Shown: positions 55,945 through 64,000 of the stretch, one piece after another
Position numbering within the stretch: the stretch's first letter is position 1
Layout: every line of letters starts with the position of its first letter
Source of the DNA: Dryomyza anilis
Lineage: Eukaryota; Arthropoda; Insecta; Diptera; Dryomyzidae
Direction: 5' to 3'
Assembly: GCA_951804985.1 (NCBI GenBank)
Contig: OX638132.1
Location: 10,521,529 to 10,585,528 of the forward strand
Length of the DNA stretch: 64,000 bases
Position numbers and translations under genes: made by a program
The notes under the pieces: generated by a model
What the model was told of the DNA's origin: nothing
What the model saw: the letters and a program-made list of their open reading frames with translations, nothing else
Databases searched by the model: none

Positions 55945-58134
55945 TAGGACATACAACAATAGTTTTGTTCTATTAATTCAATAGTTTTTATAGTATTTTT
56001 TGATTAGCCAATAAGGTGGTTAATGACCTATTAATTCAATAGGACATGTTAGTGATAAAATAGTAATTTTACTATTGTTTTAATAGTTTATTTTATAGTG
56101 CAATACTATTGATTTTTAATTATTTGCTTCACAATAATAAAACTATTATAGTAATGCGAGAAAAAGATTAAAAACAATGAAAAGAACTTTTTCAATGTTG
56201 CTTTCAATAAAAGGTATTGTATAGAGAAAAAAACATATTTAAAAAGGTATTCAACAATACCACAAAGTTTTTATTTTATTGGTATTAAAAAAGACTTTAT
56301 AAATTCATTAAAAAAAAATAATGTTAATGACCTGTTAACTACTTCACAAAAGTCGCCAAAATGATTTATATTCGAATAGTACTAAGTTACTAAAATTTAT
56401 AAGTTCACAAATTAGCAAATTATTAAATACGTGGAAATGAAAAAGTGTCGTTGGAGTATGTCGATTGCAAAATTCATTACTATATTCTGTTTGGTCGTGA
56501 AGTAAAGGTGCTAAATTAAAAAGTCTATAAGAAAACTTGAACAAAATAAATTAAACGTATACATAAAATAAAGAAAGTCAAAGAGGACACACATCGAAGA
56601 CGTACACAAATCAAGACAAAACATGAAAAAAAGCTTTAAATTTTGCATTATTTTCATTTATTTAATAAAATTTCGTGTATTTTAATTATTTAATTTTAGA
56701 AATAACATAACTTCTTTTAGTTGTACGTTCTTTTAGTTGTACTATTGGTTTTATAACTATTTCCTATTGTTTTTATAGGATCAAAATATTAAATACGAAT
56801 TTCGTAGTATGCAAAATATTGTTGTTATAGTTTGTCATTTTCTTTTAATAGCATAAACAATAGGACCAATATGTTTATATAGCACACTATTGATTTGTTT
56901 GTATAATACTATTTTTTTTATAGTATGAAAATATTAAAAATGATTTTTATAGGATGAACACTTTTGTAGTTATAGTTTTGTAATTTTGTTTTAATTGGAT
57001 AAACTGTAGCATACTTATGTTTAATAAGGTAAACTATTGCTTTTATATGTATTACCTATCGTTTCTGTATGATGAAAATATTAAATTTTAACTTAATGGT
57101 ATGACAGTAATTGGCGTTATAGTTTTGTCATTTTGTTTTAATAGGATATATTATATAATCAATATGTTATATGAATCAAACTATTGATTTTGTATTTATT
57201 TCTAATAGCGTCAATAGGATAAATATGAGTCATGAATTTAATACTTCAACATAATTTTATGAAATACAAATAAATATTTTTAAATTTTTCTTTTTTGTAA
57301 CAATGTTGTTATAGCAGTCTTTAAATAAGCGCAAGAAGGCAGCGCAAAATTGAAATGATGCCGTAAATTGATTTCGATGGTAATTTTACATACTATTTTA
57401 TTACTTTATTGATATAGTGTGTACAAAAAAAAAACCTAAATAATACTATGCTTTGTATAAATTATTTCATTAATAAAATTTACATAAAAATATTATTGAC
57501 TAACTCTCCAATAATACTAATATCATTTAGAATTTATATAAAAAAAAACTATAATTTGAATAGTACGGTCCCATAGAATGTATAGTTATTTCATTTAAAA
57601 ATAATGTGATTTATTATTATTTTTCAATGATTTAAACTATTGAAGTTATATTGCAATATTTTTAAAACAAAAGTCTAAATTATCACATTAATAATTTTAT
57701 AATATTGATATAATAGTATAAGTCTGTTTAGCCGACCTCAGCAGTCCAGAGGTAGCGCGCTGGACTTGCATTTTGAAGGTCTCGGGTTCGAATCCCGGCT
57801 TGAGCATGGGCGCTCGTGGTGATATTAACCACAAAATCGTAGGGAATAGATTTCACAGTACAATGGATATAATCTGTCTGAGTGCTGTAGATCTTAGTAG
57901 ATATTCCAAAAAAAAAAAAAAAAAAAAAAAAAATAAATAAGTCTGTTTATCTTATTATAACTATTGTTTTAATGTAACATTTTAGTTTTAATAATACATC
58001 ACATTCATTTTCAATAGTAAAAACTATAGTAAGGATGTTAATAGAAAAACTTGCATTGACTAAGTTTAATAGTGAAAAATCGTTGAATCAATAGGAATTC
58101 CTATCGATTTTATAGTTTTTTTTTTCTGAGTGTG
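55945..58134. mobile_element. AT-rich inner element with TATTG.TTT.ATAG motifs
   Basis: About 2 kb of AT-rich DNA in which CAATAGTTTT, TTTTATAGTAT and TTTAATAGGAT recur, ending TATAGTTTTTTTTTTCTGAGTG. It interrupts the homology between the outer transposon and its relatives. The left terminus is not clear. Confidence 0.5.
57731..57936 (+). mobile_element. Second SINE family, complete, with 13-bp target duplication
   Basis: tRNA-like head with box A-like GAGGTAGCGCGCTGGAC and box B GGGTTCGAATCCC, a ~110-bp body (GGCGCTCGTGGTGATATTAA, TCTGTCTGAGTGCTGTAGAT) and an A tail at 57908..57933. It is bracketed by perfect direct repeats ATAAGTCTGTTTA at 57718..57730 and 57937..57949. The clean promoter boxes, long A tail and intact duplication point to a recent insertion. 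Not related to the SINE at 1636, 17104 and 29063. Confidence 0.95.
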
Positions 58135-58524
58135 TCCGATTTCATTCAGAATACTCTGACTAAGAGTAAATACACAGTTTTTTTTCAAATTTATTTAACT
58201 CTATAACAACTGATTTGTTTATAAATTTTTTTCTTTTTTTTTTCATACATTTTTATATATTTGAATTTGTTGTGAAAATATCAAAATATGAAAAAGAAAT
58301 ACTAAAATAGCATTTTGGTAAAAATTTTGAAGTTTCCCACTTTACACCAACATTTTTCAACAAGTCCCAAATAGCGCTGTTTTCAAAAAATCGCTCTAAA
58401 GTCAATTAAAATGTATTTAAGTGGTATTCTGTCAATGCAAAAAGTAAGATCATGAACAGAATTTTAAAATTATTCAAATATACTTTTTTTGGTGAAAAAT
58501 CAAAACGCATCCCACTTTACCCTA

Positions 58525-59140
58525 GGCTTACCTATTATATACGAAATTATACCTTTTAAATCAGATATAGTTCTTGCCTTCTGATAATAATGTTGAAATT
58601 ATGTTTATTTTTGTTATTTAAATGAAACACGTGGGACGTATGAAAATATATTCCACTGAAAAGTTCAATTTAAAAACATTGTGTATTACAAAAATATTTT
58701 TTATTAAATGTTTTTAATTATAGAATATTTTTCATTTAAAAAAATAAATTTTAATAACCAATTTAACAGTTTGTGTACCAGTTGATTAAACTGTAAATAA
58801 ATAATACTTTGAGGTACTTGGGTGTTTTTCATAATAACCATAGATGTCAATTTCTTATTAACACATATTAGGTTTCTGTCTATTTATTTCAGTAATAAAT
58901 ATTGATTAATAAATCATTAAGGCCACCGATAAATGCTCAATAATGATGACTAATACAAGCTATAGTTATTTTTAGTTTGATCAAAACGCCCAAAATAAAC
59001 CTAATCAACTGAGTCTGTCACAGAAGTTCTTTAATGAAAAATATGCCAATTGATTAGAGTTTTTTTTATATAGCAGCCATACAAGCAATATTTACTTGTC
59101 ATTGTTCATTTTTAATGAGCTCTAAAAAACAATGAACATG
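58525..59140. other. AT-rich DNA, nothing recognised
   Basis: No feature that I can support. Confidence 0.4.
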
Positions 59141-59164
59141 ATGTGATTAATATGCATAAAAATA

Positions 59165-59640
59165 TTTTAGCGGTACTGCGGAAGAATGAAATTGTACAAC
59201 TACCAAATATCATGACAAATATTCCAGGACACAATTTCTTGCTGAGACAATGCGTTTATAGGGAATACATATCCATGCAATTCCTCCTCGTGACAATAGA
59301 TTTACGTACAATTCTTCTCCGAGACAATACCTCACCGGACTATTATCCACTGAAACAATTCTTCATCGTACATTTTATCCGTATACAATTTATTTCAATA
59401 CCATATTTCCACGATACAATTCTTCTCTGACATAATTCTTCCTCGAAAATTAATTCGTCGAAACAATTATTTTTCCCTTAAAATGTTCGCAAACAATCTT
59501 CCCCGTGTAAAATTAGATAATATTTCTCCCGGACAATTCCTCATTGTAAAAATTATTGCTTCTCCGGATAATTTTTAATCAAGACAATTGATTCTCGTAT
59601 AAATCTTCCCCAAGAAAGAACTTCACTGGACATCAAATCA
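59165..59640. repeat. Degenerate ~15-bp minisatellite GACAATTCTTCTCCG
   Basis: Units such as GACAATTTCTTGCTGA, TACAATTCTTCTCCGA and GACAATTCCTCATTG recur with drift. Similar units are at 60490..60650 and, as GTAGAATTCTTCCCC, at 63330..63552. The 95-codon open frame over it (59143..59430) follows from the 15-bp period. Confidence 0.7.
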
Positions 59641-59711
59641 CTGTAGAAACTTCATTATAGAACACTTTATCTTCAAACGAGTATTTTTAGGACTTTATTT
59701 CCATTGAAGCA

Positions 59712-60400
59712 TTTGGTGCAAAAAAGGGTTAAGTCCATTTTTTCACTTAACTGGAAAATCAATAAAAACTATTTAAAATCAGTTTTATTGTGGTGAGTTT
59801 CAATGTGGTGAGTTTGAATGTGGTGAGTTTTAGTGTGGTTAATTTTAGAGTGGTGAATTTTATTGTGGTGAGGTTAATGTTTTGATTTTTACTGTGGTGA
59901 GTTTTAGTTTGGTGAATCTTAGTGTGGTGAATTTAAGTGTGGTGAATTTTAGTGTGGTGAATTTTAGTGTGGTGAATTTAAGTGTGGTGAATTTTAGTGT
60001 GGTGAGTTTTAGTGTGGTGAATTTTGGTGTGGTGAGTTTAATTGTGGTGATTTTTATGCTTTTGCTTTTGTGTTGTTTGCTTTTAAATATTTTTTTTTTT
60101 GTATTTTAGTTTTTTTTGTTTCATTTTCATAGCTGGCCAAGTTATATCGTTTTGAAGTTTTAGGCTATATAAAAGGTGCCAAGCATCTTTGTTCCATCCC
60201 GCCCATATATAGCCTGTCATTCCTTCCATACCATACCTCATCAGTGGTCAAAATTTCAAGGCTATCGGATCAGCCGTTTAGACGAAGAAGCGGAACAAAC
60301 CAAGAAACTAAACCATTTATATCGTGGTACAAACGGCGCGAAATATAATAAGCTCAATTTCGTAAAAATGTGGACTTGACCCTTTTTTTTTTGCTCCAAA
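59712..60400. mobile_element. Inverted-repeat element carrying a 15-bp minisatellite
   Basis: Left TTTGGTGCAAAAAAGGGTTA then AGTCCAT; right TGGACTTGACCC, T-run, GCTCCAAA: ~27-bp complementary ends. Inside are a GTGGTGAATTTTAGT minisatellite (59790..60055) and a GC-richer segment (60125..60330: AAAAGGTGCCAAGCATC, CATCAGTGGTCAAAATTTCA). No intact gene. Confidence 0.65.
59790..60055 (+). repeat. 15-bp minisatellite GTGGTGAATTTTAGT
   Basis: About 17 units, variants GTGGTGAGTTTTAGT and GTGGTGAATTTAAGT. The multiple-of-three period keeps a frame open (VVNFS repeats), which is not evidence for a protein. A second array is at 63553..64000. Confidence 0.93.
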
Positions 60401-60489
60401 CCCTTTAATTCTTTGCATGAATGTTTTCTACAAAATATTATCGAAATGCAATATGCCGACGTAGTATTTAGTTAACGATAGGGCTAAAC

Positions 60490-60650
60490 AGTTCTACGGT
60501 CAATTTTTGACCGAGACAATATTTCTCGGGACGATACTTCCCATGACAATACTTCCTCGAATAATTCTTCCATGAGACCATTCTTTTTCTGAGAATAATT
60601 CCCCGTACAATTGTTCCCAGACTCGAGACAATTGAAATTCGAACAATTTT
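60490..60650. repeat. Short array of the ACAATTCTTCC-type minisatellite
   Basis: GACAATATTTCTCGGGAC, GACAATACTTCCTCGAA, AATTCTTCCATGAGAC and so on; diverged units of the type at 59165..59640. Confidence 0.6.
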
Positions 60651-61133
60651 TCAACAATAATGCTTTGCTATAAATTATAATTTTAATTATTAACATTTTA
60701 TTTGGGAAGTAATCCGAGTGGAGGTGTGGTTACATTAATTTAAATAAATTTAAATAAATAAATTTCAAAATATTTTCTTCTTTAAAATAATGAGATTCAT
60801 TGCTGTCACTCTTCTTATGAATTAATTGCAGGAAAAATGTGTTACAAAACATGTAAAATAAATGTTTTAATTGGTGATTGGTAAATCGATTTTGATTATA
60901 GTGCAAAATCGCTTTAAGGTTTTTATAATCGATTTTTTCGTAGTCGAAATATCATGTTGAATGCAAAATAAACAGATCGTACGTTTAGTTTATCAATTTA
61001 ATATGAAATATTGTTAATTTCTCCAAGGCATTTGGTTAAGTTCTATTTTTATTGGAATTCATATTTTCTCATTGAATATTTTTACCTAAACTGCCCTTAA
61101 TACCTGGTAGGGTATTTGGTATCTAAATCTAAA
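60651..61133. other. AT-rich DNA, nothing recognised
   Basis: Motif AATCGATTTT recurs (60886..60936), and again at 61497..61571 (ATCGATTTTTAACATCGATT); probably parts of an old element split by the MITE at 61136..61359. Confidence 0.35.
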
Positions 61134-61135
61134 TA

Positions 61136-61359
61136 AAGGGTTTTTTAATAGGGACGCTACAAAAGTAGAGCGACAGGGACAGCAAACGACGCCATATTTC
61201 TTGCCGCTCTTTTGACATTTCTCTTCAGTAAGGTTTGCCATTTCATGTTGGAAAGATATACGAATTCGAATTTCGGTAGTAAATTCTAATAATTTCGACT
61301 CGTTGTTGGCTCGTATATCTTGAAAAAAACTTTTGTAGCGCTCTTATTGAAAAACCCTT
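61136..61359. mobile_element. Mariner-family MITE, complete, TA target site
   Basis: 224 bp between TA at 61134..61135 and 61360..61361. Ends AAGGGTTTTTTAATAGGGAC and CTCTTATTGAAAAACCCTT. Contains GACGCCATATTTCTTGCCGC and the CAACGAGT start region of the transposase at 3241, so it is an internally deleted derivative of that family. Confidence 0.9.
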
Positions 61360-61361
61360 TA

Positions 61362-62267
61362 CCTGAATATGGATCTCATATTAAAACAATGTTATTGTTG
61401 TTAAATTACTTGTTTTCTTTGACTTCGGACAATGAAAATATATTAAATACATTTTAAAGTTCTACACATGAAAATAATCTAAAATCTATTAAAAATCGAT
61501 TTTTAACATCGATTAAACGATTATGTAAATCGATTTGCAAATGGTTGATCGAAAAGTCGATAATCGATTTTGAGTTTTGACTACTAATCACTAGTTTTAA
61601 TATAATTTAATGTTGCTCATACGTCACTTGCTACACAGTTTACAATCTATACTTTTTAATTGCAGCAATAAATTTTGTACAGAACAAAAGCTGCTTTTAT
61701 TGTATGGCAATAATGTTGATATTTATAGTATTAATTCGGATATTGCCTCAAGTCATTTAAAATTTAATTAAATGCCATTCATGGGGATACCACAAATATT
61801 TCAGTGGTTAATAAATGCTCGATGTTTAAAAATAGAGCTGTTGCTTATAATGATAGGCAGCAGTATCATTTATTATTTAAATGTTACTCAAACCAAGTAA
61901 TGAACAGTTCGTTTTGAAGTTTTTGCAATTGTTTAATATTTAATTTTAAATTTAGTGGAATTTTAAAAATATCTACTTGAAACGTTACTCAGTTATGATT
62001 GAAATATTATTGACATATAGACATTTTCATATTAAAAAATTGCAATAATTTATAAAGTAGTTTAGAAAAAATGCAAATTTTAAAATAGCTAGGTAATATG
62101 AAATTTAAATCAAGTCGAGACTACTCGAATCTAAATCAACTTGATATGTTAAAAGTATTATTGTTGCGTATATCTGTACCCAGAATTCAATCAATAACCT
62201 TTCTAAATATTATCTTTAAAGATTCTTTTTGAGAATGCTCCAAATAAACTCCCAAAAGAACCATTTA
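61362..62267. other. AT-rich DNA, nothing recognised
   Basis: Apart from ATCGATT-rich motifs near 61500..61575 there is nothing that I can support. Confidence 0.4.
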
Positions 62268-62667
62268 CCCAGTTTGCCATGTCTCGGAGGCCTTCGATAC
62301 CTCGAAGCTTTCTCGAACTGACTTCGATATCAAAGTTCGAACTCGTAGCTAAATCGCTTCTAATTTTCAAAATTTCTCGTACATTCAAAATTTAGGACAA
62401 GATACGATATTTAAACATTTATCACATCGATATCGAAATATTTTTCGAAGCAATCTCGAATTTGGCTTCTTTTTTTCTTCATTATCGTTCCGATTTTGAA
62501 AATTTTGCGTACCGAGAAAACACCGATAGAACGCATCGATATCTACCTACCATGTATGTTTAATTTGAGGCCTGATAAGGTTGCGATAATGGGTCCGATA
62601 TCGTGTGATTTCTCCAACCACACGCATTGATCTCGTAACGATATCGAAACGAATGGCATACTGGGTA
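62268..62667 (-). mobile_element. MITE family R, copy 3 (inverted)
   Basis: Complementary ends ACCCAGTTTGCCAT and ATGGCATACTGGGT. Subterminal GATCTCGTAACGATATCGAA matches the other copies in reverse. About 400 bp, non-coding, the best-preserved ends of the family. Confidence 0.8.
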
Positions 62668-62781
62668 TCATTTATGGAATACTCTGAAAATACTTTTTTT
62701 ACATTAGTCCATTTTATGAGTGGTTAGAAAAAATTTCAAATTTTTTGCATCGGAAACATCTACGAAACAAATTTATGAGGG

Positions 62782-63327
62782 TTGCTAAATACTCTTAAAT
62801 ATTACTCTTTTATGCGTTATATTTTGTCTCGTAAAATAATGAAAATGGATCTTTTTTATTACTCGGATTTTACTCGGATTTGCGTTTTTTTGCTGAATTT
62901 CATTTTTTTTACTTTATTAATTTTGTTCAGGACCCCTGGTGAAAACTATGCGTTTCAAAGTCAACCCAACCCAATCAAAAATACCCAATATGACGTAATT
63001 CGATCAGGTGACTTTAGATCTATGTATATCGGATGTCATTTTAACTCGAAGTCTCACGGAGAGAAATTTCCTCATAAATCATATATTAAAAGCATACATA
63101 GTGCAAAAATATATCATGATATACAGCTAAGAATAAATAATCATAATGATTTGGTTTTAATTCATTATATACTAGCTGGACCCGTGTACGACACGTGCCA
63201 AGATTTTGTGAATTCAAAGATATGGAGTGATGTTATTAATATAAACAATATTTTTATTATTTATATCAGTGGTCAGTGCTTCGCTGTGGAATTTTTTATG
63301 GGTTTTATAAATGTAGTAACCAAATAA
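62782..63327 (+). other. Unrecognised 181-codon open frame
   Basis: An ATG-started frame long for this AT-rich DNA, with a hydrophobic N-terminal third (FLLNFIFFTLLILF) and a middle part richer in charged residues (RSGDFRSMYIGCHFNSKSHG). I recognise no family, and no splice sites or promoter stand out. It runs into the minisatellite at its end. It may be chance, or a remnant of a transposon protein. Confidence 0.15.
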
Positions 63328-63329
63328 TA

Positions 63330-63552
63330 ATTCTCCGCCAAAACAACTTTTCTGAAAGACAATTCTTTCTCAGACGGCGTATCCCCGTAGAATTCATCCC
63401 AGTAGAATATTTCGCCGTAGAATTCTTCCCAGTAGATATCTTCGCCGTAAAATTCTTCATCATAGAACGCTTTCCCGTAGAATTCTGTGGTGAGTAGAAT
63501 TCTTCACGGTAGAATTCTTTCCCGTTGAATTCTTCCCCGCAGAGTTTTTCCT
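63330..63552. repeat. 15-bp minisatellite GTAGAATTCTTCCCC
   Basis: About 14 units such as GTAGAATTCATCCCA, GTAGAATATTTCGCC and GTAGAATTCTTCCCA. It is followed without a gap by the GTGGTGAATTTTAGT array. Both units are 15 bp and share GT.(GGT)GAATT, suggesting one evolved from the other. Confidence 0.85.
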
Positions 63553-64000
63553 AGTGTGGTGAATTTTGGTGTGGTGAGTTTTAGTGTGGTGAGTTTTAAA
63601 GTGGTGAGTTTTTAGTGTGGTGAGTTTTAGTGTGGTGAATTTTATTGTGGTGAGTTTTATTGTGGTGAATTTTTATGTAGGTTATTTTATTGTGGTAAGT
63701 TTTAGTGTAGTGAATTTCAGTGTGGTGAGTTTTAGTGTGGTAAATTTTAGTGTGGTGTATTTTTATGTGGTGAATTTTATTGTGGTGAATTTTTATGTAG
63801 TTAATTTTATTGTGGTAAGTTTTAGTGTAGTGAATTTCAGTGTGGTGAGTTTTGGTGAGGTGAATTTTAGTGTGGTGAATTTTTATGTTGAGACTTTTAT
63901 TGTGGTGAGTTTTAGTGTATTGAATTTCAGTCTGGTGAGTTTTAGTGTGGTGAATTTTTTGTGGTGAATTTTAGTGTGGTGAGTTTTAGTATGGTGAATT
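63553..64000 (+). repeat. 15-bp minisatellite GTGGTGAATTTTAGT, runs off the window
   Basis: About 30 units, with GTGGTGAGTTTTAGT, GTAGTGAATTTCAGT and GTGGTGAATTTTTAT variants. A ~120-bp block (GTGGTAAGTTTTAGTGTAGT...) recurs at about 63694 and 63814, a higher-order duplication. The 116-codon open frame is a by-product of the period. Confidence 0.93.

Larger units (their letters stand above)
55204..58524. mobile_element. 'GGGTAAAGTGGGA' transposon with nested insertions
   Basis: Ends TAGGGTAAAATGAGACATG and GCATCCCACTTTACCCTA. The left part to ~55940 matches 47211..47890; the right part from ~58135 matches 5400..5609. The middle is a second AT-rich element, which in turn holds a SINE. Start of a protein frame at ~55691 (MKSNILISTEIRSELQKY) is broken soon after. 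Confidence 0.7.

Noticed and set aside
59882..60109. VVNFS-repeat frame (and the same at 63617..63967)
   Set aside because: A 15-bp repeat period automatically keeps one frame open; unit drift shows no sign of protein-level constraint.

Overview
The window is from an AT-rich animal genome. The exon/intron structure (GT..AG introns), tRNA-derived SINEs, mariner and hAT elements and the style of the dispersed repeats point to a higher fly (Diptera, Schizophora). A tephritid fruit fly is my best guess, but nothing here proves the family. There is no prokaryotic gene organisation and I see no rRNA, CRISPR array or intact tRNA gene.

The only convincing host protein-coding sequence lies on the minus strand. 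It encodes N-terminal (extracellular, ANF-receptor fold) parts of receptor-type guanylyl cyclases of the natriuretic-peptide-receptor-like group. There are two separate 5' modules. Module A is one long exon at 7621..8464. Module B is three exons at 39379..39865, 39126..39309 and 38817..39019. Both cover the same part of the ectodomain (281 and 291 residues), both end in the same splice phase (one base left over), and both join in frame to the exon at 1442..1556. I found no second copy of that downstream exon. The simplest reading is one cyclase gene with alternative promoters and interchangeable ligand-binding halves, module A lying inside a 37 kb intron of the module B transcript. Two neighbouring paralogues remain possible. 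The transmembrane, kinase-homology and cyclase parts lie beyond position 1. Upstream of module B are tandem repeats carrying heat-shock-element-like motifs and a possible TATA box.

The rest is introns and intergenic DNA filled with decayed or non-autonomous transposons. Layout: 1-8.5 kb, shared exon, SINE, hAT-like element, broken mariner-family element, nested MITEs and module A. 8.5-16.6 kb, AT-rich DNA with dispersed 'ATACCCTACACC' repeats and a mariner fragment. 17-18 kb, perfect hairpin, SINE and 13-bp minisatellite. 18.7-26.8 kb, several MITE families, one insertion resolved to the base. 26.8-27.95 kb, a T/G-only tract. 29-35.3 kb, SINE with target duplication, long foldback elements and inverted satellite. 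36.4-38.4 kb, LINE fragment and 142-bp tandem repeat. 38.8-41.1 kb, module B and its upstream region. 41.9-46.1 kb, four transposons nested inside each other. 47.2-50.2 kb, an inverted minisatellite and a palindrome. 51.7-53.85 kb, a ~179-bp satellite with a 359-bp higher-order period. 54.7-58.5 kb, a TA-flanked MITE and a nested transposon holding a SINE with a perfect 13-bp duplication. 59-64 kb, 15-bp minisatellites, partly inside an inverted-repeat element, and more MITEs.

Edges of decayed repeats are approximate unless a target-site duplication is given. All family assignments were made by eye.
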